Part shown: one piece after another, positions 1 to 7,051 of the stretch
How positions within the stretch are numbered: position 1 is the first letter of the stretch
Layout: each line of letters opens with the position of its first letter
Source: JAAYLN01 sp964592855
GTDB lineage: Bacteria; Verrucomicrobiota; Kiritimatiellia; RFP12; JAAYLN01
Length of the DNA: 9,442 nucleotides
Direction of reading: 5' to 3'
Assembly (NCBI GenBank): GCA_964592855.1
Contig: CAZQKI010000171.1
Span: forward strand, 1 to 9,442
Translations under genes and position numbers: made by a program
The notes under the pieces: model-generated
The model's database searches: none
Told to the model about the DNA's origin: nothing
The model's input: the letters and a program-made list of their open reading frames with translations, nothing else

Positions 1-241
1 CCTCGGCCAGATTGACGGCCTCCTGGACGTTGGTCGCCGCCGTCGCCCAGCTCAGGAAGGGGGGGGCGGCTTTGACGCCGTTGGCGCTGTTGACGTAGTA
101 GACATTGGTCTGGACGGCAAAGGCGCCGGAGACGGCCAGCAGGCCTGCCGTCACGGCCATCGGCAGTCCCCGACGCCTCCGTGTCGCGTTTCCGGCTGGC
201 GGCGCGTCGATCATCGACGGTTGCACAGGTGTACGGTTCAT
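1..241 (-). CDS. N-terminal fragment of an exported, probably beta-helix surface protein
   Basis: The gene is cut by the left window edge, leaving 80 codons. The start is the ATG at 241-239, 8 nt after a good ribosome binding site; a second ATG at codon 10 is less likely. Residues 21-24 are RRRR, followed by a hydrophobic stretch ending in GAFA, so a Sec signal peptide is likely, cleaved after about Ala42. The mature start has VYYVNSANG (47-55) and then SWATAATNVQEAV. This pattern opens many right-handed parallel beta-helix (pectate-lyase-like or polymorphic outer-membrane) proteins of PVC bacteria, where the SWATA segment leads into the first helix coil. The beta-helix body is outside the window, so the family is inferred from the opening motif. 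The role is probably cell-surface or secreted; the substrate is unknown. A run of eight C on the coding strand lies at 66-59. The gene is divergent from the PHP gene. Confidence 0.7.
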   Translation of the reverse strand, partial: MNRTPVQPSMIDAPPAGNATRRRRGLPMAVTAGLLAVSGAFAVQTNVYYVNSANGVKAAPPFLSWATAATNVQEAVNLAE

Positions 242-249
242 GTCGTTGT

Positions 250-256
250 CTTCCTC
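250..256 (-). promoter_or_regulatory. Ribosome binding site of the left-edge gene
   Basis: On the minus strand the sequence reads GAGGAAG, 8 nt before the ATG at 241. It favours this start over the internal ATG at codon 10, which has no comparable site. Confidence 0.6.
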
Positions 257-275
257 AAATTCGTAACTTGCGAAA

Positions 276-304
276 AGTATACAGCTCCAGATGCCGGTTG
301 CCCA
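276..304 (-). promoter_or_regulatory. Candidate sigma70-type promoter for the left-edge gene
   Basis: On the minus strand, TGGGCA (304-299, 4 of 6 to TTGACA) is followed by a 17-nt spacer and TATACT (281-276, 5 of 6 to TATAAT). Transcription would begin near 269, giving a leader of about 28 nt that contains the ribosome binding site. An imperfect palindrome, CCCA-N9-TGGG at 301-317, overlaps the -35 box and could be an operator, but it is short and unproven. No equally good promoter was seen for the divergent PHP gene. Confidence 0.4.
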
Positions 305-426
305 TTTAAAAAGTGGGTCGGCTCCTTGCATACGACTCCAAGCTTGCTTCTGGCGGCGGGACGGTGTTCAATAGGCGGTGCTTCACGCCAACAACAATCG
401 TGCTGCGAGCGAAGGGTCGATGACAA

Positions 427-1182
427 ATGGACTGGACCAACCTGTACAAGAAGACCGATGGCGCCTGGCTCAAGGGCAACCTCCACACCCATTCGGGGGA
501 GGGGATGACGCAGGAGGAAATCCTCGGGCGCTATACGGAACTCGGGTACGATTTCCTGTGCATCTCCGACCATATGAAGCTCACGGTGCCGCAACCGCCG
601 CGCGGCAGCCAGCTGCTGGTGCTGACCGGGTTCGAATGGAATTCGAAGACCGGCGAGCACATGAACCTGATCTCCTTTCAGAAGCCCCTGCTGACGGCTG
701 CGACGGCCGTGCACGAGCAGAAGGCCGTCTTCGATCGCCTGGCGCAGGAACAGGTGCTCGTCATCCTCAATCATCCCAACTGGCAGGAGCCGCCCCATTA
801 CTCGCGCGAAGCCCTGCTGGAGCGGGCTCCCGCGGCGCTGGGACTTGAGATCTACAATGGCCTCATCGATGTTCTTTCGGGAACCTCCCTGGCCACGGAA
901 AAATGGGATTTTCTCCTCTCCCGCGGACAGAAGCTGCTGGGCTTTGCCAGCGACGACGCCCATCGGCTGGACCACATCGGCAACGCCTGGATCATGGTGC
1001 GCGCGGCGTCCCGCACCCCGCGGTCCGTCTACGCCGCGATCCAGGCGGGCAATTTCTATTGCAGCACGGGGGTGACGTTCAACGTGCTGCGCCGCAGCCG
1101 CTCGGTCGTGGAGATCGCCGCCGCGGACGCCGACGAAATCTGGGCCGTGGGCGAGTGGGGCGTGCGCCTCGCGCGGGAACGG
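427..1182 (+). CDS. PHP-domain metallohydrolase, 3' end lost in assembly gap
   Basis: Residues 1-252 are visible before the run of N. The start ATG at 427 is the first possible one: an in-frame TGA lies at 421, and GAAGGG at 411-416 can serve as ribosome binding site. PHP-type metal-ligand motifs appear in order: LHTHS (H20, H22), ISDH (D48, H49), E70 in GFEW, H78, LNHPNW (H116) and SDDAH (D176, D177, H179). PHP proteins bind two or three metal ions and usually hydrolyse phosphoesters; this subgroup resembles the stand-alone CehA/PHP-like proteins rather than DNA polymerase or histidinol phosphatase. After the catalytic domain, AGNFYCSTGV leads into a beta-rich C-terminal domain, which the gap truncates. 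No signal peptide is seen, so a cytoplasmic location is expected. The substrate is unknown. Fusion to the downstream LamG protein cannot be excluded, because the gap hides the junction. Confidence 0.88.
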
Positions 1183-1282
1183 NNNNNNNNNNNNNNNNNN
1201 NNNNNNNNNNNNNNNNNNNNNNNNNNNNNNNNNNNNNNNNNNNNNNNNNNNNNNNNNNNNNNNNNNNNNNNNNNNNNNNNNN
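1183..1282. other. Assembly gap of exactly 100 N
   Basis: One hundred consecutive N are present, the usual placeholder for a gap of unknown length. The PHP reading frame enters in frame 1 and the LamG frame leaves in frame 2. A true 100-base gap would therefore not give one continuous reading frame, and 33 codons could not hold the missing PHP C-terminal domain plus the missing LamG N-terminus. The real distance is probably several hundred bases. Confidence 0.97.
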
Positions 1283-4200
1283 ATGCTCTACAGCAAGAAC
1301 GCGGGGAGGGGCAGTCCCTTCACCTTCATGTTCGGACTGACGGGCTCGGGGGTGAAGATGCTCGCCTACGCCGGCCATCCGTCGGGTACCTGGCAGGAGG
1401 TCCCGCTCCGGCCCCCCCTCGCCGTCGGGCGTTGGTATCACCTGGCTTATGCCTTCGACGGCACGCACGTGACCTTCTTCCTCGACGGAGCCTGTGTCGG
1501 CCGGCAGCCGTTCGCCTATATCGATGATGCCACGCATTCCATCAAGATCGGGGGGTACGCCGACGACCGGGACATCCAAGGCAACATCAGCGAGGTGCGG
1601 GTCTGGGACCATGCCCGCGATGCAACCCGGATACGGGCCGGCATGCACCGGCGGCTCACGGGTCGTGAAGCGGGACTGCTGGGCTGCTGGCCGATGAACG
1701 AAGGAACCGGCAGGGTCGTCCGCGACGCCACGATGCTCAATGACGGTACATTGTCCGGCGCCGCAACCTGGAGCAGCGCCACCGACCTGACCCTGGCCGC
1801 CGCCGGTTCCGAATCAGTCCATGCCCTTCCCGCCACGCCCGCCAACACTGTTACCGGCAGCAATACGGTGAAGGTCGCATCCCGGAACCCTCCGGCCGTG
1901 AAGGCATCGCCCGGCAGCACGAACCGCTGGACCGGGGCCGGCGGGAACGATCTTTGGCACAACGCGGCCAACTGGAGCGCAGGCGTCCCGGCGGCGGGTC
2001 AGCCTGTGGCCATCCACACCGGAGGCGTCGCCCGGTTGACCGGCCCTACGGCGATGATGAAATCGTTTGTGCTGGGCACCAACCAGACGGTGACGGTCGA
2101 GGGCTGGAACAGCGCGCTCCGGGCCGTCGACCTGACGCTCCACGGCACCGTCACGCATGCGGTCAACGATGTGGCCTCGGACGACTGGGTCACGTGGGTG
2201 CCGCAGCACCGCATCCTGCTGGAGGGGTCGAACATCACGGTGGCGGCCAAGGCCAAGGTGGATGCCGACTGGAAGGGCTACCGCGTGGGCCAGGGCCCCG
2301 GCTCGGTCATCGGCGCTACCGGCGGCGCCGGCCATGCGGGCGAGGGGGGCTATGGGGATGGCGTGCCGGGCGGCTGCGCCTACGGAATTTGCGCCAGGCC
2401 CGAGCAGCCCGGCAGCGGGGGCGGCATTAATCCTCTGGGGGCCGAAGGCGGCGGGGCGGTCCGCATTGCCGCCACGGGTCGCCTGACGATCCACGGAGCC
2501 GTCCAGGCCAATGGCCGCTCCGGCCTCGGGGCGCATGGCCCGGCCGGTTCCGGCGGCAGCATCTGGATGAGCTGCCAGACCCTGGCGGGATCTTCCAACG
2601 GCCTCGTGCAGGTCAACGGCGGAAACGGCGACATCTACGGCGGCGGCGGAGCGGGCGGACGCATGGCCATTGCCTACAATCCGGCGCGCCAGGCCGCGCT
2701 GGCCGATCCCCGTCCCGCCATTCGCTTCGCCGGCATCCCCGGTTTGCAGGCGCCCAACAATGGCGAGCAGTTGCGGGCCGGCATGGGGACGCTTTTCCTC
2801 CCGGACACGTTGCTCATCGACGGCAATTTCACCGCCAAGCGGCTGCAGCAGGTTCAAGTGGCGGTGGCGGGTTGGTCGCAGTGGAAGCTCAAGACCCTGA
2901 CCCTGAACGACTGCATCATCGGCGTGCAGGAGGGTGTGGACGTGGTTGTGGCGGGCGATCTGGTGCTCACCAACGCCGCCGCGCTGCACCTTCAGGCACG
3001 CCCCGTGACGAACCTCCAGTCCGAGGTCGGCGCCCGGCTGACCGTGGGCGGCAATCTCCAACTCCAGGCAGGGTCCTGGATTGTGCCGAATGCCCATCCG
3101 ACGAACGGCGCGACCGTCCGCATCACCGTGGGCCAGGATCTGCACGTGGCGGCCGGGTGCGGGTTCGACGCCGACCTGCGCGGCTACACCCGCGGCTTTG
3201 GGCCGGGCACTTCCATCGCAGGGAGCGGCGGCGGCGGTTACGGCGGGATCAGCGGCATGGCCTTTGGCGGCCAGGTGTGGGGCCGGGCCTACGGACGACC
3301 GGACGAACCCGTGCTGGCGGGTTCGGGCGGCGGTTCGCCGACCGCCGCGGGGCGGGGCGGCGGCGCCATACGCATCGACGTGGCGGGCCAGGCCGTGATC
3401 GACGGCACGCTCACCGCCAAGGGCGGCAACGGCGCCGCGATCCACAACGGCGCCGGTTCGGGGGGGAGCATTCGGCTCGTGTGCAAAACGCTGGCGGGTG
3501 GCAACTCGGGCTTGTTCACGGTGGATGGCGGCCTGGGCAACTACTACGGCGGCTGTGGCGGCGGCGGCCGCATCGCCATCCGCTACGATCCCGCCGCGCA
3601 GGCCGCTCTGGCCGCCCCCGCCCCTCCCGTCCGCTTCTCGGCCCGCGCCCATCCCGCGACCTCCTCCGGTGATCGCTTCGCGGTCAATGCGCAGGATGGC
3701 ACCCTCTGGTTTCCCGATCGGCTCTTCCTGGCGGAGCTGCTCGACCGGCAGCGCTTCCGGAACGTGAGGCTGGAGATTCCCGATTTTGAAACCTGGGCGC
3801 CGTCGGCCCTGACGCTGGACGGTTGCGTGCTGACGCTGCCGGAGGGTTTTGCCCTGAGCGTGGCGAACGACCTGGTGCTGACGAACGGTGCCGCCCTCAC
3901 GCTGGTCGCGGCGGCGACCAACAGCCCGGCGCAGCGGTACGGTGCGGAGCTGAACGTCGGGCGCGATCTGATGATTGTGACCAACTGCTGGCTCCAGCCC
4001 CAGGCGCATCCGACCAACGCGGCCATCGTCGGGATTCGCGTCGGACGCAACGCAACCCTGGCCGCCGGCGGCGGGATCGATGCCGCCGGGCGCGGCTGGC
4101 ATGCCGACAATCTGGGCCGTTTGGGCACGGGCGAGGGGGAGAACGGCTCCACGGGCGGCGGCCATGGCGGCAAGGGGGGTGGCGTGGGCGGCGGGGGCGT

Positions 4201-4693
4201 CTATGGCGATGTGTCCCTGCCGCTGCTGCCGGGTAGTGCGGCGGGGTGGGGCGGCTACGGCGGGCCTGCGGGTTACTCGGTCGGCGGCAACGGCGGCGGG
4301 GTTGTGCATCTCCGCGCCGGCGGCGAGGTGCGGGTCGATGGCCAGGTGCTGGCGGACGGCGCGCACGGCTGCTACTACGGTGGCGGTGGCGGCAGCGGCG
4401 GTTCGATCTGGCTGGCGGCGCGGCAAGTCGCCGGCACGGGACTCCTCAGCGCCCGTGGCGGCACGGGCAATCACGTGGCGCCGGCTGGCGGGGGCGGACG
4501 CATTGCCGTCTGGCACCAACTGTCGTCCGAGGAAATTGAGTCCCGTCTGGCCGCCGGGTCCACGGCGGGGCTGATCCAGGCCGGTTCGGCCGCATCGTTC
4601 AAGGGGATTGTCGATGTCGGCGGTTTCGGCACGGCGAAAGAGAATCTGTCGGAAGCGGGGACGAAGGTCTTTCTGGCGCCGCCGGTCCCATGA
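1283..4693 (+). CDS. LamG-domain, glycine-rich triple-module surface protein, 5' end lost
   Basis: 1136 residues are visible; the ATG directly after the gap is very probably internal, since the LamG domain is already under way. Residues 1-165 are the C-terminal two thirds of a LamG/jellyroll (concanavalin A-like) domain, with GRWYHLAYAFDG (49-60), FFLDG, ISEVRVWDHARD and GLLGCWPMNEGTG (131-143). After a linker, NRWTGAGGNDLWHNAANWS (214-232) is the W-G...W...ANW motif seen at the head of many autotransporter-like repeat proteins. Residues 256-1136 hold three copies of a beta-strand plus glycine-rich module. The stop is TGA at 4691-4693; no PEP-CTERM, sortase or membrane anchor is visible at the end (LAPPVP). 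LamG domains often bind glycans, so a role as a secreted or surface adhesin or scaffold is inferred. The signal peptide, if present, lies in the gap. The next gene is convergent, 56 nt away. Confidence 0.88.
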   Translation: MLYSKNAGRGSPFTFMFGLTGSGVKMLAYAGHPSGTWQEVPLRPPLAVGRWYHLAYAFDGTHVTFFLDGACVGRQPFAYIDDATHSIKIGGYADDRDIQGNISEVRVWDHARDATRIRAGMHRRLTGREAGLLGCWPMNEGTGRVVRDATMLNDGTLSGAATWSSATDLTLAAAGSESVHALPATPANTVTGSNTVKVASRNPPAVKASPGSTNRWTGAGGNDLWHNAANWSAGVPAAGQPVAIHTGGVARLTGPTAMMKSFVLGTNQTVTVEGWNSALRAVDLTLHGTVTHAVNDVASDDWVTWVPQHRILLEGSNITVAAKAKVDADWKGYRVGQGPGSVIGATGGAGHAGEGGYGDGVPGGCAYGICARPEQPGSGGGINPLGAEGGGAVRIAATGRLTIHGAVQANGRSGLGAHGPAGSGGSIWMSCQTLAGSSNGLVQVNGGNGDIYGGGGAGGRMAIAYNPARQAALADPRPAIRFAGIPGLQAPNNGEQLRAGMGTLFLPDTLLIDGNFTAKRLQQVQVAVAGWSQWKLKTLTLNDCIIGVQEGVDVVVAGDLVLTNAAALHLQARPVTNLQSEVGARLTVGGNLQLQAGSWIVPNAHPTNGATVRITVGQDLHVAAGCGFDADLRGYTRGFGPGTSIAGSGGGGYGGISGMAFGGQVWGRAYGRPDEPVLAGSGGGSPTAAGRGGGAIRIDVAGQAVIDGTLTAKGGNGAAIHNGAGSGGSIRLVCKTLAGGNSGLFTVDGGLGNYYGGCGGGGRIAIRYDPAAQAALAAPAPPVRFSARAHPATSSGDRFAVNAQDGTLWFPDRLFLAELLDRQRFRNVRLEIPDFETWAPSALTLDGCVLTLPEGFALSVANDLVLTNGAALTLVAAATNSPAQRYGAELNVGRDLMIVTNCWLQPQAHPTNAAIVGIRVGRNATLAAGGGIDAAGRGWHADNLGRLGTGEGENGSTGGGHGGKGGGVGGGGVYGDVSLPLLPGSAAGWGGYGGPAGYSVGGNGGGVVHLRAGGEVRVDGQVLADGAHGCYYGGGGGSGGSIWLAARQVAGTGLLSARGGTGNHVAPAGGGGRIAVWHQLSSEEIESRLAAGSTAGLIQAGSAASFKGIVDVGGFGTAKENLSEAGTKVFLAPPVP
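2240..4513 (+). repeat. Three glycine-rich modules within the LamG protein
   Basis: The module cores lie at 2240-2674, 3146-3583 and 4055-4513 (residues 320-464, 622-767 and 925-1077). Each runs: D-A-x-x-x-G-Y/W segment, a stretch rich in GGxGG, GGGAVRI/GGGAIRI/GGGVVHL, a V/I-x-G-x-(V/L)-x-A-x-G turn, GSGGSI(W/R), L/V-AG, GG-x-GN/D, then a GGGG(A)GGR(I/M)AI line. GGSI recurs at residues 424, 727 and 1039, spacings of 303 and 312. Between cores, DLVLTN(A/G)AAL recurs at about 559 and 863, with (A)HPTN(G/A)A after it. Copies are clearly divergent, so this is an old duplication, not a recent DNA repeat. Confidence 0.85.
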
Positions 4694-4703
4694 CCATGGG
4701 GTA

Positions 4704-4750
4704 ACGGGCGGCCTCGCCCGTGCAGGAGGCGCATGGATGCCCCCTGCGCC
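4704..4750. terminator. Two hairpins between convergent genes
   Basis: ACGGGCG and CGCCCGT pair around a 4-base loop at 4704-4721, and GGCGCA and TGCGCC pair at 4728-4750. They fill most of the 56-nt space between the converging LamG and kinase genes. Neither has a clear T run on either strand, so they may be weak or factor-assisted terminators, or simply GC-rich structure. Confidence 0.35.
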
Positions 4751-5835
4751 TACATGAGACGGCGCAACAGCCCCAGCACGATGCCGAAGCCCACCAGGAA
4801 CGCCAGCGCCGCAAGCAGGATCATCGCCCAGCGGGGGACCGATGCCAGATCCGGCAGCGCCAGGGGCTTCAGCCCTTTCCTGCGCCTGCCTGGGACGGGC
4901 TGCGCCTCGTCCGGCTCATCATCGCCGACCAATATGGCGGAGCGTTTCAGTCGGTACATGCTGCTCCCGCCGGCGGGTGGCGGTTCGCCCAGCGGAAGTC
5001 CGCCACGCCGCACCTGCCGCATGTCCTGCAAGGCGGCATGCCAGTTGCGGGGACGATGGGCCGGATCCTTCGCCAGCAGTTTCTCCAGCAGGGCAACATA
5101 GGTCTCGGGCAGGTCGGGAACGGCTTCGCGCGCGTCAGGCGCCTGCCTGGAGCACTGCATGGCCATCTGTTCTTCGTCCGACCCCTCGGGAAAGAGCTTC
5201 CGTCCCGTGATCATGTGGTAGAGCGTAGCCCCCAGGGCGTACATGTCGGTGCGGCAGTCCAGCGGCGAAGCGCCGGTGACCTGCTCGGGCGCCATGTAAG
5301 CCGGCGTTCCCGTGATGTCGTTGCCCGAGTCGTCGTCGGCCTTGGCGTGCCCGCGCAGACAGCGGGCCACCCCGAGATCGGTCAGCTTGACCGTGCCGTC
5401 GGCGTCCACCATGATGTTGGCGGGTTTGATGTCGCAATGGATCAGTCCCACCTGATCCCAGGCGTATTCCAGCGCGACGGCAATCGATTCGGCGACGGTC
5501 AGGGCCTCGAGGGCGTCGATGCGCCCCTTTTGGTTCAGCCACTTGCCCGTGTCGTATCCCCGGGCGTACTCCATGATGTAGAAATAGACGCCGCTTTGGC
5601 AGGCGACATCGAAAACGCGGACCAGATTGGCGTGGTTGAGCTTCGCCGCCAGGCGGGCCTCGACAATGAAGCGCTTGACGTCTTCCGGATCGCGCGACAT
5701 TTCGGGAGCCAGCACCTTGACGGCGACATCGCGGTCAAGGGCATGCTGCCGCGCCTCCCAGACGGTGGCCATTCCCCCGCGGCCCAGCAATTGCTTGATT
5801 GTGAAGCCGTTCAATTGAGGGGGGGGCCTGCTCAT
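4750..5835 (-). CDS. Tail-anchored PknB-like Ser/Thr protein kinase
   Basis: This 361-residue protein has a Hanks-type kinase domain at about 11-275. Visible motifs are the Gly loop LGRGGMATVW (17-26), the AVK lysine K40, helix-C E59, the catalytic loop HCDIKPANIM (133-142; D135, K137, N140), DLG (153-155) and GTPAYMAPEQ (176-185). It should transfer ATP phosphate to Ser/Thr of unknown partners. HRD is HCD here, which makes it a non-RD kinase; DLG replaces DFG. After a linker (about 275-335) a single hydrophobic helix (about 336-357) ends in RRLM, so the kinase should be cytoplasmic and held by a C-terminal membrane tail, with no outside sensor such as PASTA. The start chosen, ATG 5835, overlaps the upstream TGA as ATGA and begins just before the kinase fold. 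The open frame extends upstream to 6084, but that part is antisense-like overlap with the Cys-rich gene. Eight C lie right after the start codon (5826-5819). Confidence 0.94.
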   Translation of the reverse strand: MSRPPPQLNGFTIKQLLGRGGMATVWEARQHALDRDVAVKVLAPEMSRDPEDVKRFIVEARLAAKLNHANLVRVFDVACQSGVYFYIMEYARGYDTGKWLNQKGRIDALEALTVAESIAVALEYAWDQVGLIHCDIKPANIMVDADGTVKLTDLGVARCLRGHAKADDDSGNDITGTPAYMAPEQVTGASPLDCRTDMYALGATLYHMITGRKLFPEGSDEEQMAMQCSRQAPDAREAVPDLPETYVALLEKLLAKDPAHRPRNWHAALQDMRQVRRGGLPLGEPPPAGGSSMYRLKRSAILVGDDEPDEAQPVPGRRRKGLKPLALPDLASVPRWAMILLAALAFLVGFGIVLGLLRRLM

Positions 5836-6977
5836 GGCGCTGAAAAACCATCCCCTTTGCAGCTGCCACACAACGTCCGCTTCGTGCCCTTGCAGGATTC
5901 GCACACCGTGCCCGCCGCTTCCGTGCGCCGCGTCCGGCAGGCGCGGCAGGTCACAACGCCCTCGCCCCCGCAGGTGCGGCAGACCTCGCCGAGCCCGGTC
6001 CCCTTGCAGGCCCCGCAAGCCACCCCTCCCCGGGCGCGGCAGACCGTGCAGGCGACTTTTGATGTCCCCTGGCACACGGGGCACTTGACCTTCCGCGTCA
6101 GCACGGTTGTGGCCGAGAGGGCATTTGCGGCGTTCTGCTCAATCCATCCCTGCCGGCATTTCTTTTGCGTGCAGGCCTGCGCGCCCGTTCCCAGGCATTT
6201 CCGGCATTGGGCCAGTCCCATGCCCGCGCAGGCCGGACACCCTGCGGCAATGGTTCGGCGGATCGCCGCCAACTGCGCCGGTGTCAACGCATCCGCCCAC
6301 GCCCGCGGGATCCAGGCGCGTCCGGCGGCGACTCGCCCGGCAGACTGCTGCTGCAGACCCATTTCGCGGCGTCCCTGCAGCATCAGCAGGCGCGTCGTCT
6401 CTACATCGCGGGTCCCCCGGATCGCACCCTGGCCGCCGCAGGTCGCGCAGGCGGCCCCGGTCGACCGCGTGGCGACGTTATCGGTGTCGGCGCCGCCGGC
6501 CAGCTGCACCAGCTTGATCTGCTGGCGCCCCGATCCGGCACAGGCCGGACAGCTTTGCCCCGAGACGGCAAGCGCGGCGCGGCACCGCTGAAGCCCGGTT
6601 AAAACCGAACGGCCCGTATCGGAGGGCAGGCGGGCGGGATCGGCGACGGCCAGCAGGGCCCGGGCATTCTCGTAAAGCGCCAGCGCGACCTCCGGGCGCC
6701 GCGCCTCCTCGGCACGCGCCGCAGAGACATCCAGGCGCACCTGTTCAAACGCCGCCTGAGCCAGCGCGGCATCGTTCGACGTCGCCGCCCTCGCGTCCGG
6801 GAGTGGCGGTTGCGCCACCGCAACGGCCGGGGCCGGGGGGAGCGCGGCTTTGCAAAAGGCACAGAGCGCCGCGCCGGCTGCATCCTCGCGCCCGCAACTC
6901 CCGCAGATCCGCAGCTGGCCAGAGGCGCCCAGCGCCATCAAAACCACACCGAGGAGCAAGCAGGTTCTACGCGTCAT
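5832..6977 (-). CDS. Exported DnaJ-type cysteine-rich (CxxCxGxG array) protein without J domain
   Basis: With ATG at 6977 the protein has 381 residues. MTRR plus a hydrophobic stretch ending ALGASG (15-20) looks like a signal peptide or N-terminal anchor; GGGA just upstream is a modest ribosome binding site. An earlier ATG at 7028 is unlikely because a terminator lies between. Domains: a zinc ribbon (C25, C28, C39, C42), a Pro/Ala-rich linker (44-62), a helical region (68-137), then a Cys-rich part from C143 to C373. That part has CxxC pairs at 143, 177, 247, 258, 299, 310, 321, 333, 344, 359 and 370, many as CxxCxGxG, plus one CxxxxC at 269. Mature cysteines number 29. DnaJ uses four such pairs to bind two zinc ions for client binding, so zinc binding or redox/chaperone activity is inferred. 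The HPD J domain is absent. Its stop overlaps the kinase start (ATGA), implying one operon with coupled translation. Confidence 0.86.
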   Translation of the reverse strand: MTRRTCLLLGVVLMALGASGQLRICGSCGREDAAGAALCAFCKAALPPAPAVAVAQPPLPDARAATSNDAALAQAAFEQVRLDVSAARAEEARRPEVALALYENARALLAVADPARLPSDTGRSVLTGLQRCRAALAVSGQSCPACAGSGRQQIKLVQLAGGADTDNVATRSTGAACATCGGQGAIRGTRDVETTRLLMLQGRREMGLQQQSAGRVAAGRAWIPRAWADALTPAQLAAIRRTIAAGCPACAGMGLAQCRKCLGTGAQACTQKKCRQGWIEQNAANALSATTVLTRKVKCPVCQGTSKVACTVCRARGGVACGACKGTGLGEVCRTCGGEGVVTCRACRTRRTEAAGTVCESCKGTKRTLCGSCKGDGFSAP

Positions 6978-6990
6978 GTCATTCCCACGC

Positions 6991-7026
6991 ATAAAAAAGC
7001 ACACCCCGGCGTGGGCCGCGATGTGC
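6991..7026 (-). terminator. Intrinsic terminator after the small basic-protein gene
   Basis: On the minus strand GCACATC pairs with GGTGTGC (one G-U pair), then after a mismatch CGGC pairs with GCCG around loop CCAC, followed by TTTTTT (6998-6993). It lies 25 nt after the basic-protein stop and just before the start of the Cys-rich gene. It should end the monocistronic transcript, or act as an attenuator limiting read-through into the Cys-rich/kinase pair. Confidence 0.65.
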
Positions 7027-7051
7027 ACTTCGAGAAAAACAAGCTCTGCGA

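Noticed and set aside
238..975. Minus-strand open frame of 245 codons opposite the PHP gene
   Set aside because: It is antisense to a recognised PHP domain and has no family motif; long antisense frames are expected in GC-rich coding DNA.
1183..1527. Continuation of the PHP frame across the N run
   Set aside because: The residues after the gap are an out-of-frame reading of the LamG domain; the gap length is a placeholder.
1814..4519. Minus-strand open frame of 901 codons
   Set aside because: It mirrors the glycine-rich modules; its Ala/Arg/Pro-rich product is the antisense of GGC/GCC-rich codons and has no domain.
5836..6084. Extended N-terminus of the kinase from an ATG at 6084
   Set aside because: The extra 83 residues are an out-of-frame reading of the CxxCxGxG region and lack domain features; the ATGA start at 5835 fits the fold.
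4720..6591. Plus-strand open frame of 623 codons
   Set aside because: It is antisense to the kinase and Cys-rich genes, both with clear conserved motifs.
6978..7028. Earlier starts (7028, 6992) for the Cys-rich protein
   Set aside because: They place a terminator hairpin inside the coding region and spoil the signal peptide; no ribosome binding site.
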